Part shown: positions 54,501 through 63,802 of the stretch, piece by piece | Layout of the letters: each line of letters begins with the position of its first letter | Position numbering within the stretch: the stretch's first letter is position 1 | NCBI RefSeq assembly: GCF_025685685.1 | Contig: NZ_JAGSYH010000001.1 | Span: forward strand, 310,001-374,000 | Source: Acidicapsa dinghuensis | GTDB taxonomy: Bacteria; Acidobacteriota; Terriglobia; Terriglobales; Acidobacteriaceae | DNA: 64,000 nucleotides | Reading direction: 5' to 3' | Position numbers and translations under genes: made by a program | The notes under the pieces: model-generated | Database searches by the model: none | Told to the model about the DNA's origin: nothing | Seen by the model: the letters and a program-made list of their open reading frames with translations, nothing else

Positions 54501-56016
54501 CATATACCGACCGCGGCACACGCGCCAACGGAGCAAGCGCCGTATCGTCGCCCATCGACCACACAGCTTCCTTCCCTTCGCCGGCCATCGGCGCGAGAAT
54601 CATCCGCACCTCTTCGCGCGTAAATCCAAAACCATGCTGCAGCCGGTTCATCTCTACCGGATCGAGCGCCGGCACATGCTCATCGGCAATGATCAGCGGC
54701 GTATCGCCTCGAACCAGATCTTGATAATGTCCCTGCCGGTCAAAACGCTCCAGCAGCTCCTCGTTCTCAAGAAACTCGTGCGTCTCCAGATCCACCAGAA
54801 TCATCTGCCCCGGTCCAAGACGGCCAGAGTGAGTCACCCGCTCCGGATCCATATCGACAAGGCCAGCTTCGGAGCCCACCACCACCAAGCCATCCGAATC
54901 CAACGCAAACCGGCAGGGCCGCAGTCCATTCCGATCCAGAATTGCACCGACCTGCCGTCCATCGGCAAACGCCAGCGCTGCAGGCCCATCCCACGGCTCT
55001 ACACAATCACCCGTATATTGCAGAAATGACGAGGTGTTGCCATGATTCGCCGGCGGCACCAGCATGCGCAGCGCTTCCGCGGTCGTGCGGCCATTCTGCG
55101 AAAGCAGCTCGACCACTTCATCCAGCGAAGTAGAATCCGACCCCCCAACCGTCAGCACCGGATGCAGATCCAGCGACAGCGTAGCCGCGCGAGCATCCAT
55201 CCGCGAACGGTTGCCCCATATCGTATTGATCTCGCCGTTGTGAGCCAACGTACGACAAGGCTGTGCGCGATCCCAGCTTGGCAGCACATTCGTCGCATAA
55301 CGCTGATGAAAGATTGCAAACGGCGTCACGAATTCCGGATTTGCCAGGTCTGGATAAAACTGCGGAAACAACCGCCCTGCGCAGAGCGACTTATAAATGA
55401 TCGTCGAAGAAGAGATCGAAGCCACATATCCCGGCAGTGCCGAGCGCTCAAACTGTTTGCGCGCAAGATATAAGCGGCGATCAAAATCCGCGGAATCTTC
55501 CGTCGTCATCAGCACATGCCAGATATTCGGCAGCGTCGAAGCAGCAATCGAGCCAAGTATCTGCGGACAGATCGGCACAGGACGCCACGCCAGCACCTCG
55601 ATCTGCTGCGCCTTCAACGCCGATTCCAGCTCTTCACGCGAAGCCAGCGACTCGCCTTCCAGAAACACCACAGCCACACCCAGCGGCTTTTCGCGGTCCA
55701 GAGATATTCCCAGCGGCCCCAGCAGCAGATCGCGTGGAATCGCCGTCATGACACCGACGCCATCGCTCGACTTGCCATCAGCCGCGACAGCTCCACGATG
55801 CTCCAGACGCGCCAGCGCCGTCAGCGCATGCTGCAAAATCGCGTGCGAAGGTTCACCAGAAAGCTGTGCAACAAATCCGACTCCACAGGAATCGTGGTCA
55901 AATCGAGGATCAACTAAAGATTTGGACTGAGACAGACGCTGGCTGGAAAAACGCGATCGGCCCGCATCGTGAGATGCAAGGCTTGGAATATCCGAATGAA
56001 GGCGATGACGGTCCAT
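51517..56016 (-). CDS. gltB: glutamate synthase large subunit
   Basis: A 1499-residue ferredoxin/NADPH-type glutamate synthase large chain, which makes two glutamates from glutamine and 2-oxoglutarate. The N-terminal nucleophile is Cys44 in FDHDSCGVGF, so a 43-residue propeptide is expected. The amidotransferase domain continues with ARLEHRGAVAADGKSSDG. The FMN/central domains include GGEDPAVYSLVDGAPSLLNN and KPGEGGQLPGHKVT. The iron-sulfur cysteines lie in CDMARQCHLNTCPTG (near residue 1130). The C-terminal GXGXG domain has VVLGDTGINFGAGMTGG. No gltD small subunit is adjacent. A TATAGT five bases before the ATG hints at a leaderless transcript. A terminator follows. Confidence 0.96.
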   Translation of the reverse strand: MDRHRLHSDIPSLASHDAGRSRFSSQRLSQSKSLVDPRFDHDSCGVGFVAQLSGEPSHAILQHALTALARLEHRGAVAADGKSSDGVGVMTAIPRDLLLGPLGISLDREKPLGVAVVFLEGESLASREELESALKAQQIEVLAWRPVPICPQILGSIAASTLPNIWHVLMTTEDSADFDRRLYLARKQFERSALPGYVASISSSTIIYKSLCAGRLFPQFYPDLANPEFVTPFAIFHQRYATNVLPSWDRAQPCRTLAHNGEINTIWGNRSRMDARAATLSLDLHPVLTVGGSDSTSLDEVVELLSQNGRTTAEALRMLVPPANHGNTSSFLQYTGDCVEPWDGPAALAFADGRQVGAILDRNGLRPCRFALDSDGLVVVGSEAGLVDMDPERVTHSGRLGPGQMILVDLETHEFLENEELLERFDRQGHYQDLVRGDTPLIIADEHVPALDPVEMNRLQHGFGFTREEVRMILAPMAGEGKEAVWSMGDDTALAPLARVPRSVYAFFRQRFAQVTNPPIDPLREAVVLQMHTRLGPWPHIFEPREPLPGLSLRSPILSLAQMQALKTKEHPLAQDLPLEVLDCVFSPEESLESALDRICDQAKDLVGDHAKVLLLSDRTASPQTLPIPMAMALGAVHRTLIDAGVRAEVGLAVEAGDCRDVHHIAVLLGMGAGAICPWLALETARSQNADHGEVNMIHAMELGLAKIMSKMGISVVDSYRGAHLFDAIGLADEVIDKCFVGTPSPLSGVGFAGIEKLVRQSWSNLPSYSEGGDQPEDGGAMVTAIAPAAIKDLPDYGFVRFRKADESESHAWQPQTVRALQAVMGSTKQGAALALAPWSSFATQASEDHPAHLRDLLEIRPAGAELAVENVEPTENLCKRFIASAMSFGSLSPEAHQTITQAMNLLGARSNTGEGGEDPAVYSLVDGAPSLLNNKIKQVASGRFGVTAEYLIHAEEIEIKIAQGAKPGEGGQLPGHKVTELIARLRHAQPGMQLISPPPHHDIYSIEDLAQLIYDLKRVNPKACVGVKLVSECGVGTVAAGVAKAYADYIVIAGHAGGTGASPLSSIKYAGDPWELGLAEAQQVLIHNGLRGRVRLRTDGGLRTARDILIAALLGADEFAFGTSVLVALGCDMARQCHLNTCPTGIATQKPELRAKFRGKPEHVVRFFEELASELQQLLASLGLPSLQAATGRTDLLEQVRFEANLDLKPVLGAGVMVSEPGTEIRWMGGRNDRPDPEPPLDDAWVEPALAAYRSNQPYSVTTTVHNGHRTLGAKLAGQIALFRNNNPTASGSSLTFDMKGTAGQSFGAFAAPGMTLKLLGLANDFVGKGLCGGELILRAEGRAARESTKHTILGNVALYGATSGALYAAGRAGERFAVRNSGALAIVEGVGDHGCEYMTGGLVVVLGDTGINFGAGMTGGLAWVYDDKAAFIEKGLYHEDFLIAERFDDLDQLAQRSIYELVELHHAKTTSSCAKVLLTQWDKLAKNLIRLTPKVQV

Positions 56017-56211
56017 ACGTTACTATACGACCTCTTGAATTGGGAAATCCAGTTTTGCAACAAGTGAGGCGATAGAAGACTCCCAACGCCAGGAAATTTC
56101 GCGTCCCCACGCGAGAATGCACTGGAAATCGGGCAATCGCTTCGACAGGAGTAAAAGTGAACGGCGTGGTTCACTGCCCAGAAAAGGCGAAGTAAATTTA
56201 CAACAACCGCT

Positions 56212-56247
56212 TTGCATATTTATACAAAGTGCCGTATATTTATGCAA
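56212..56247 (+). promoter_or_regulatory. argR operon promoter with two ARG-box-like dyads
   Basis: Two 16-base dyads, TTGCATATTTATACAA (56212-56227) and, on the other strand, TTGCATAAATATACGG (56247-56232), are four bases apart and share a 7-2-7 architecture. The first contains a -35 TTGCAT (56212-56217) and the second a -10 TATATT (56235-56240), with a 17-base spacer. ArgR bound here would block RNA polymerase, so this is a likely autoregulated arginine promoter. The rest of the 310-base gap 56017-56326 holds only GTAAATTTAC (56192-56201) and the hairpin below. Confidence 0.75.
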
Positions 56248-56272
56248 GCGCGGTTCCGTTTGGGAGCCGCGC
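56248..56272 (+). promoter_or_regulatory. leader hairpin next to the arg promoter
   Basis: GCGCGGTTCC and GGAGCCGCGC form a 10-bp stem (one G-T wobble) with a five-base loop, starting about where transcription should begin and followed by TTTCGCTTT. It may be a 5' stability hairpin or an early terminator/attenuator. No leader peptide was identified. Confidence 0.5.
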
Positions 56273-56326
56273 TTTCGCTTTGCTTACTGCGCGTATGAAT
56301 GCAGTGTAAAAGAGGAATTTGGGTCA

Positions 56327-56788
56327 ATGAAAGCAGAACGTCACAATGCGATCCGGGAGCTCGTTTCGAGCGCGGCCATTCAGAACCAGGACGATCTGCG
56401 GCGAAAGCTGCGGCGGCGCGGATTTGCAGTAACCCAGGCCACGCTTTCCCGTGACCTGCATGAGCTACATCTCCTCAAGGGCCCCAGTGGTTATATGCTG
56501 TCCAATGGCAATGGAAACGGTCCTGTACGCAATGAAGACGAAGACCGCCAGCCCAGTGCCGCGCAGGTACTAAACACCTTTGGCTTGCGCAGCCAGCGCG
56601 CTCTGAATCAGGTTGTCATCACAACGGTCATGGGTGGAGCGCAGCCAGTAGCTGCGTCCCTTGATTATGAACAGTGGCCCGGCGTGGTTGGCACCATCGC
56701 GGGTGACGACACGGTACTCGTGATCTGCGCCGATATTCGCCAGGCAAACGCAATACAGACAAGAATGCTCGAATTGCTGGAAGGGTAA
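56327..56788 (+). CDS. argR: arginine repressor
   Basis: A 153-residue ArgR family repressor. The N-terminal winged helix reads RHNAIRELVSSAAIQNQDDLRRKLRRRGFAVTQATLSRDLHELHLLK, including the TQATLSRDL recognition helix. The C-terminal oligomerisation and arginine-binding domain includes VVGTIAGDDTVLVICAD. A polar linker (SNGNGNGPVRNEDEDRQPSA) joins them. The ATG at 56327 gives the normal family length; the frame is open further upstream but crosses the promoter. GAGG lies 11 bases upstream. It heads the arg operon and its promoter carries two ARG-box-like dyads. Confidence 0.93.
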   Translation: MKAERHNAIRELVSSAAIQNQDDLRRKLRRRGFAVTQATLSRDLHELHLLKGPSGYMLSNGNGNGPVRNEDEDRQPSAAQVLNTFGLRSQRALNQVVITTVMGGAQPVAASLDYEQWPGVVGTIAGDDTVLVICADIRQANAIQTRMLELLEG

Positions 56789-56798
56789 AGCGGTAAAG

Positions 56799-57866
56799 AT
56801 GAGTCAGGCAGTACAAACAGCAGTCATCGGTGTCACCGGTTATTCCGGGGCTGAATTAGCTCGTCTCCTCGTGCGTCATCCGCGCCTCAAGGGCAAACCG
56901 CCCATCTTCGCAGGGCGCGTCGACGAGCAGCATCAGAAGCAGGGCGGCATTCCCTTGCGTGAGATCCATCCGCAGCTCATCGACAGCCATGGCGCCGGCG
57001 ACATCCGCGTACAGCCTTTTTCGTGGGAGCTATTCGAAGATCTGGGCGTCGATACCGTCTTCCTCGCAACGCCGCATGAAGCCTCGCGCGAGATGGTTCC
57101 CGAGGCTCGTAAGCGCGGTTTTCGCGTCATCGATCTCAGCGGCGCCTGGCGTCTTGAAGAAGCCGCCAATCGCGCCGTCTACAAATTTGAAGACGAAGGC
57201 TCTGCCGATGCGCTCTTCATGCAATCCCAGGCGGTCTATGGACTCCCCGAATTGCATCGCAAAGAGATCGCCGGTGCGGGGCTTGTCGCCAATCCCGGCT
57301 GTTATGCAACCTCGGTGATTCTCGCGCTCAAGCCGATTCTCGCCGCAGGCCTGGTCAATATTGACTGCGGCATCATCTGCGACTCCAAGAGCGGCGTCAG
57401 CGGTGCGGGCAAGGCTCCCACCGCGCGCACGCACTTCATGTATGCAGCCGACAATCTCTCCGCATACGGCATCTTCTCGCATCGCCACACCGGTGAGCTG
57501 CTGGAGCAACTTAGTCTCGATGCGTCGTCCATCACCTTCGCGCCGCATCTGCTGCCCATTCCACGCGGCATTCTGTCTACGGTGTATGTGCGCTTCAATG
57601 GCGCGCAGACCAGCAGCGCCATCGAGGCCTGCTATCGCGACTTCTATCACGGCAGCCCGATGGTGCGCTTGTACGGCGCAAACCTGCCGCAGATTCAATA
57701 CTCTGTCCGCACCTGCTACGCAGACATCGGATTCCAGTTATCCAAAGATGGGCAGCGCGGAGTCATCGTAAGCTGCCTCGACAACCTTCTGAAAGGCGCC
57801 TCTGGCCAGGCTGTGCAAAATCTCAACGTGATGCACGGCTGGGGTGAGGCGGAGGGTTTGGAATGA
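56799..57866 (+). CDS. argC: N-acetyl-gamma-glutamyl-phosphate reductase
   Basis: A 355-residue NADPH-dependent enzyme that makes N-acetylglutamate semialdehyde, the third step of arginine synthesis. The nucleotide-binding start is VIGVTGYSGAELARLLVRHP, and the catalytic cysteine is C168 in VANPGCYATSVILAL. Family segments FLATPHEASREMVPE and SGVSGAGKAPTARTHF are also present. The gene starts 10 bases after argR and its stop overlaps the start of argB by four bases. Confidence 0.96.
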   Translation: MSQAVQTAVIGVTGYSGAELARLLVRHPRLKGKPPIFAGRVDEQHQKQGGIPLREIHPQLIDSHGAGDIRVQPFSWELFEDLGVDTVFLATPHEASREMVPEARKRGFRVIDLSGAWRLEEAANRAVYKFEDEGSADALFMQSQAVYGLPELHRKEIAGAGLVANPGCYATSVILALKPILAAGLVNIDCGIICDSKSGVSGAGKAPTARTHFMYAADNLSAYGIFSHRHTGELLEQLSLDASSITFAPHLLPIPRGILSTVYVRFNGAQTSSAIEACYRDFYHGSPMVRLYGANLPQIQYSVRTCYADIGFQLSKDGQRGVIVSCLDNLLKGASGQAVQNLNVMHGWGEAEGLE

Positions 57867-58645
57867 AATATGTAATTAAGCTGGGCGGCGCAGGCCTCGA
57901 AAATCCGACGCTGCTGCAAGGCTGTGTGCGAGCCATCGCCGACCTCGCACGCGACGGCAATCAGGTCGCGGTCGTACACGGCGGCGGCATGCAGTTAACG
58001 CGAACCCTCGCCGACCTCGGCAAACAAAGCCAGTTCGTAAACGGCCTTCGCGTCACCGATAAGGAAACGCGCGACGTAGCGCTTATGGTTTTCGCTGGCC
58101 GCGTCAATAAAAGCCTCGTGGCTGCTCTCGGCGCGGTAGGCCAGCCTGCGATGGGGGTCTCTGGTGGCGACGGGTTGATGTTTCGCGCGCGCAAAAAACG
58201 CACTGACCCTGACTTGGGTTTTGTTGGTGAAATCGCCGCCACCGATCCGCGCTGGATCGAGAGCATCTGGGCCCTCGGCGGCGTTCCTGTTATCTGCTCC
58301 ATGGCGCTCGGCTTCGATGGCGAATACTACAACATCAACGCCGACGAAATGGCTTCCGCCTGCGCAACCGCCTGCCGCGCGGATGCTCTCGTATTTTTAA
58401 CAGACGTTCCCGGCGTCAGGGGTTCCAATGGAGAGGTGATGCGCTGGCTCAGCATCGACCAGATCGCAGAGATGGCCAAGAGCGCCGTCATCTCCGGAGG
58501 TATGTTGCCCAAGCTCAGCGCCTGCCGCGAAGCTCTGTTACGCGGCGTCAAGCGTGTGCGCATTCTTCCTGCGGAAGCCGCGCATGTTTTGCCTGATTTC
58601 AGTTCTTCGCGCATTGCCGAAGGCACGGAAGTGATGGTTGCTTAA
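57863..58645 (+). CDS. argB: acetylglutamate kinase
   Basis: A 260-residue amino acid kinase that phosphorylates N-acetylglutamate. Hallmarks: KLGGAG at residues 6-11, VVHGGGMQLTRTLADLGK, and the substrate/nucleotide segments ALMVFAGRVNKSLVAAL, INADEMASACATA and FLTDVPGVRG. The length fits the short, arginine-insensitive E. coli-type branch more than the long N-terminal-helix type. Its ATG lies in the argC stop (ATGA). Confidence 0.95.
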   Translation: MKYVIKLGGAGLENPTLLQGCVRAIADLARDGNQVAVVHGGGMQLTRTLADLGKQSQFVNGLRVTDKETRDVALMVFAGRVNKSLVAALGAVGQPAMGVSGGDGLMFRARKKRTDPDLGFVGEIAATDPRWIESIWALGGVPVICSMALGFDGEYYNINADEMASACATACRADALVFLTDVPGVRGSNGEVMRWLSIDQIAEMAKSAVISGGMLPKLSACREALLRGVKRVRILPAEAAHVLPDFSSSRIAEGTEVMVA

Positions 58646-58656
58646 GGATGGGAGAG

Positions 58657-59931
58657 ATGAAGCTGGAAACAATTCGTGCCGCAGAAGCCCGTCTTCTGCT
58701 ATCAACCTATGAACGCAATCCCCTGCTCTTTGAGCGCGGCGAAGGCGTTTATCTCATCGACGAGAACGGCGACCGCTATCTCGATCTGCTCAGCGGCATC
58801 GGCGTCAACGCCCTTGGCTATGGCAATCCGGTCATCGAAGAGACCATCGCGCGGCAGAGCAAGCGGCTGATCCACACCTCGAACCTCTTCTTTCATGAGG
58901 GCCAGGCTGAGCTTGCACTGCGTCTCACCGAGCGCTCCGGTCTCGATCGCGTCTTCTTCGCCAACACAGGCACCGAGGCTTGGGAAGCCGCGCTGAAGAT
59001 TTCGCGCGCCTATGCAGGGTTGCTCCGCTCCGAGGGCAGAAACATCGGAACAAAGTTTCTCGCGCTTGAGCAAAGCTTCCACGGGCGCACCTTTGGTGCT
59101 GTCTCCACAACTCACAAGGCCAAATATCGTGAGCCCTTTGGCCCCGTCGTTCCTGGCGTTGAGTTCGTGCGTTTCAATGACATCGACGACCTAAATGCCA
59201 AGTTCTCCAACGAAGTCTGCGCCATGCTCATCGAGCCGATTCAAGGCGAGGGCGGCATTCGTCCTGTTACGCAGGAGTTCTTCGCAGCAGCTCGTGAGCT
59301 AACCCGCTCCACAGGAGCGCTGCTCGTCGCCGATGAAATTCAGGCCGGCCTGGGGCGCACCGGCAAGTGGTTCTCTTATCAGCACTATGGCATTCAGCCT
59401 GATGTGACAACTCTGGCAAAGCCTCTCGCCGGAGGCATCCCTCTTGGCGCGATGCTCTGCACCGAAGAGGTGGCTCGCGCCATTCATGCAGGCATGCACG
59501 GCACCACTTTTGGCGGAGGGCCTCTTGCCTGCGCCGTTGCCATCGCTGTGATCGACACCATTGAACGTGAGGGCCTGCTCAATCACGTCACTGAAGTCGG
59601 CGACTACTTCCAGGATCGACTCAAGGCTTTGGCGACAAGGCATGACTCCATCGTAGATGTCCGTGGCAAAGGGTTAATGCTCGCCGCGGAAGTGAACTCT
59701 GCCGATCTCGGCAAGCTCATCGTGAAGGAAATGCTGCGTCGCAGGATCATCATCAACTGCACCAGCGATACAGCGCTGCGCTTCCTGCCGCCCTACATTC
59801 TGCAGAAAGAGCATGTAGACACGGCGATCGCAGCGCTCGACGAAATCCTCGCCGAACACGGCAAGGATCATGCGACAGCAGCCGCTGCGCATCAGGCTGC
59901 ATCAATTCAGGGAGGAGAGATTCGTGGCTAG
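58657..59931 (+). CDS. argD: acetylornithine aminotransferase
   Basis: A 424-residue class III aminotransferase that converts N-acetylglutamate semialdehyde to N-acetylornithine. The PLP site is seen in LLVADEIQAGLGRTGKW (Asp of the cofactor) and TLAKPLAGGIPLGA (Schiff-base Lys), with FFANTGTEAWEAALKISRA and SFHGRTFGA upstream. The ATG at 58657 is chosen because AAGG lies nine bases upstream; the ATG at 58648 is directly next to it. It follows argB by 11 bases, and argF starts inside its last codons. Confidence 0.94.
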   Translation: MKLETIRAAEARLLLSTYERNPLLFERGEGVYLIDENGDRYLDLLSGIGVNALGYGNPVIEETIARQSKRLIHTSNLFFHEGQAELALRLTERSGLDRVFFANTGTEAWEAALKISRAYAGLLRSEGRNIGTKFLALEQSFHGRTFGAVSTTHKAKYREPFGPVVPGVEFVRFNDIDDLNAKFSNEVCAMLIEPIQGEGGIRPVTQEFFAAARELTRSTGALLVADEIQAGLGRTGKWFSYQHYGIQPDVTTLAKPLAGGIPLGAMLCTEEVARAIHAGMHGTTFGGGPLACAVAIAVIDTIEREGLLNHVTEVGDYFQDRLKALATRHDSIVDVRGKGLMLAAEVNSADLGKLIVKEMLRRRIIINCTSDTALRFLPPYILQKEHVDTAIAALDEILAEHGKDHATAAAAHQAASIQGGEIRG

Positions 59932-60937
59932 CAAAGCATTCATGGAGCGGCAGGCAGCCGCAATTCCCGTAAATCAAGACCCGGATGTGCTCGCTGCGGC
60001 AGCCCGTATGGCTGGCGAAGATCTCTGCTCCATCAGCGATCTCTCCAGCGCCGAGGTGCGCGCCATTCTCAAGCTCGGCCACGACGTCAAGTGCAATCCG
60101 CGCGCTTACCGCCACGCGCTCGATGCGAAGCAGATGGTGCTGATGTTTGAAAAAGCCAGCCTGCGCACCCGCCTCAGCTTCGAGACCGGCATCAACACCA
60201 TGGGCGGCAACGCCATCTTTGTCGATCACACCAGCTCACCACTCGGCGAGCGCGAATCCATCTCCGATGTAGCCCGCAACGTCGAGCGCTGGGTCGACAT
60301 CATCATCCTGCGCACTTACGCCCACGACACCATCACCGAAATGGCCGCAAACTCGCGCGTGCCTGTCGTCAATGCGCTCTCCGACTTCGAGCACCCATGC
60401 CAGGCCCTCGCCGACTTCATGTCGCTCGAAGAGCACTTCGGCTCGGTCAAGGGACTCAACTTCACCTACGTAGGCGACGGCAACAACGTCTGCCATTCAC
60501 TGATGCTCGCCGGCGCACAGCTCGGAGCCAACGTCACTGTAGCTACACCACGCGGCTACTCGCCCGACATCGAAATCGTCACACTCGCCCGCGCCAAGGC
60601 AGAAGAAAACGGCTGCGAAATTCGCCTCACGCAGGACCCGCAAGCCGGAGTCGAAGGCGCAGACGCGGTCTACACCGATGTATGCGTCAGCATGGGCTTT
60701 GAGCACGAAGCTACCAAGCGCGCACCGATCTTCCGTCCCTTCCAGGTCAACGAAGCACTCATGTCACGCGCCAGCTCTGGCGCCGTCTTCATGCACTGCC
60801 TGCCTGCGCACCGCAACGCAGAGGTAAGTGACGCAGTGCTCGACGGCCCGCAGTCCATCGTCTTCGATCAGGCAGAAAATCGCATGCACGCGCAGAAAGC
60901 ACTGCTGCTTCTCTTGCTTGGTGGACTTTCTCTTTAA
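59924..60937 (+). CDS. argF: ornithine carbamoyltransferase
   Basis: A 337-residue carbamoyltransferase that makes citrulline from ornithine and carbamoyl phosphate. Carbamoyl-phosphate motif: SLRTRLSFE (the STRTR loop variant). Ornithine side: HPCQALADF and the terminal HCLPAHRNAEV with the catalytic cysteine. The binding loop reads DVCVSMGFE, where many family members have DVWxSMG. The GTG at 59924 is chosen because GGAGGA stands just upstream and because it overlaps the argD stop by eight bases. An acetylornithine-type enzyme is less likely from these motifs but not excluded. Confidence 0.93.
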   Translation: MASKAFMERQAAAIPVNQDPDVLAAAARMAGEDLCSISDLSSAEVRAILKLGHDVKCNPRAYRHALDAKQMVLMFEKASLRTRLSFETGINTMGGNAIFVDHTSSPLGERESISDVARNVERWVDIIILRTYAHDTITEMAANSRVPVVNALSDFEHPCQALADFMSLEEHFGSVKGLNFTYVGDGNNVCHSLMLAGAQLGANVTVATPRGYSPDIEIVTLARAKAEENGCEIRLTQDPQAGVEGADAVYTDVCVSMGFEHEATKRAPIFRPFQVNEALMSRASSGAVFMHCLPAHRNAEVSDAVLDGPQSIVFDQAENRMHAQKALLLLLLGGLSL

Positions 60938-60976
60938 CCCGCTTCCATTGAAGCGGACTGCTTTCATTTTTCTTGA

Positions 60977-62329
<1,353 letters not shown>

Positions 62330-62347
62330 CCGAGGTAGGCCAAAACA

Positions 62348-63802
62348 ATGTCCAATGAACAACAATCCGGCAAGATGTGGTCAGGCCGTTTCCGCGAACC
62401 TCTCGATGCCGAGTTCGAAGCCTGGCAGAAATCTATCGTCTTCGACTGGCAGCTCTTGCAGGAAGAAGCCGCAGCCAGCAAGGCGCACGCCTCAGCCATC
62501 GCCGCCGCCGGCATCCTCAGCAGCGATGAGCTCTTCCACCTGCGCGCCGCCCTTGACGACATCGCTGCTGAATACAGCACTCCCGAAAACGCCGCGAAGG
62601 TCCGCGATCATGCCATCGCCGAAGATATCCATCACTTCGTAGAGCTGGCCCTCACCGAAAAGCTCGGCTCGCTCGCGCTCAAGCTGCACACCGGCCGCAG
62701 TCGCAACGAACAGATCGCCACCGACCTCCGCCTCTACGTTCGCAAACAGATCGGGTTCACCATACAGACGCTCGCAGCATGGGCGCTCGCGCTCGTCGAA
62801 AAAGCAAAATCCGCCGGCGACGCAATCATGCCCAGCTACACGCATCTGCAGCGCGCCGAGCCCGTTCTTATCGCACATTGGCTGCTCGCCTATGCCGAGA
62901 TGCTCTTGCGTGATATCTCGCGTTTGCAGGACTGCTCAGCTCGTCTCAATTACTGCCCGCTCGGTTCAGGCGCCATCGCCGGCGCAACCCTGGCTCTCGA
63001 CCGCACAATCGCTGCCCGCGAGCTCAGCTTCACCGCTCCCACGCCTAACAGCATGGACGCCACCAGCGACCGCGATTTCGTCCTCGAATACCTGCAGTCG
63101 CTAACCTTCGTCGGTCTCCACATGAGCCGCTTTGCTGAAGAGGTCACTCTCTTCGCCACAGCCGAGTTCGGCTTCGTCCAGCTTCCTGAAGCCTTCTCTA
63201 CCGGCTCCAGCGCCATGCCGCAGAAGAAAAACCCCGATCTCACCGAGCTCGTCCGCGCCAAGGTGGGCCGCATCCATGGCGCTGCCGAGGCCGTAACGCT
63301 CCAGATCAAAGGCCTGCCGCTCGCCTACAATAAAGACATGCAGGAGACTCAGGAGCCAGCCTTTGCCGTGCGCGGAACCGCGCAGACGCTGCAGTTGCTG
63401 GCCCGCTTCACCGCAGCCCTCCAGTTCAACACCAGCCGTATGCGCGAAGCCGCCGAATCCGGCTACCTCAACGCCATGGCCGCCGCCACCTACCTCGTCC
63501 ACAAGGGAATTCCCTTCCGTAAGGCTCACGAGAAAATCGGTAACGCCGTGCGTTTCGGTCTGGAAAAAGGCGTTGAGCTCAACGCTCTCTCGCTCGAAGA
63601 GCTTCGTCAATTCGGCGAAGAGTTCCAGCAGGACTTCTTCTCAGCCATCACCCTCGAAGCCACGCTCGACTGCCACGACGTCATCGGCGGCACAGCCCGC
63701 AATCGCGTTAAGCAGGCGCTCGCCGCGACAGAAGAAAAAATCCGCGCAGTTTTAGACGTGGCATCAACCGAGCAACCGGAGGCAGTTCATGGTCGTGCGT
63801 AA
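62348..63802 (+). CDS. argH: argininosuccinate lyase
   Basis: A 484-residue member of the fumarase/aspartase superfamily, releasing arginine and fumarate. Motifs: MWSGRF at the start, LHTGRSRNEQIATDLRLY, the TYTHLQRAEP type region (PSYTHLQRAEPVLIAHW) with the catalytic histidine, and the signature GSSAMPQKKNPD near residue 286 with the catalytic serine. It follows argG by 18 bases and overlaps the next gene by 14 bases. Confidence 0.95.
   Translation: MSNEQQSGKMWSGRFREPLDAEFEAWQKSIVFDWQLLQEEAAASKAHASAIAAAGILSSDELFHLRAALDDIAAEYSTPENAAKVRDHAIAEDIHHFVELALTEKLGSLALKLHTGRSRNEQIATDLRLYVRKQIGFTIQTLAAWALALVEKAKSAGDAIMPSYTHLQRAEPVLIAHWLLAYAEMLLRDISRLQDCSARLNYCPLGSGAIAGATLALDRTIAARELSFTAPTPNSMDATSDRDFVLEYLQSLTFVGLHMSRFAEEVTLFATAEFGFVQLPEAFSTGSSAMPQKKNPDLTELVRAKVGRIHGAAEAVTLQIKGLPLAYNKDMQETQEPAFAVRGTAQTLQLLARFTAALQFNTSRMREAAESGYLNAMAAATYLVHKGIPFRKAHEKIGNAVRFGLEKGVELNALSLEELRQFGEEFQQDFFSAITLEATLDCHDVIGGTARNRVKQALAATEEKIRAVLDVASTEQPEAVHGRA

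Noticed and set aside
51927..55029. Long plus-strand open frames antisense to gltB (up to 325 residues)
   Set aside because: These are mirror frames of GC-biased codons of gltB and show no domains or starts.
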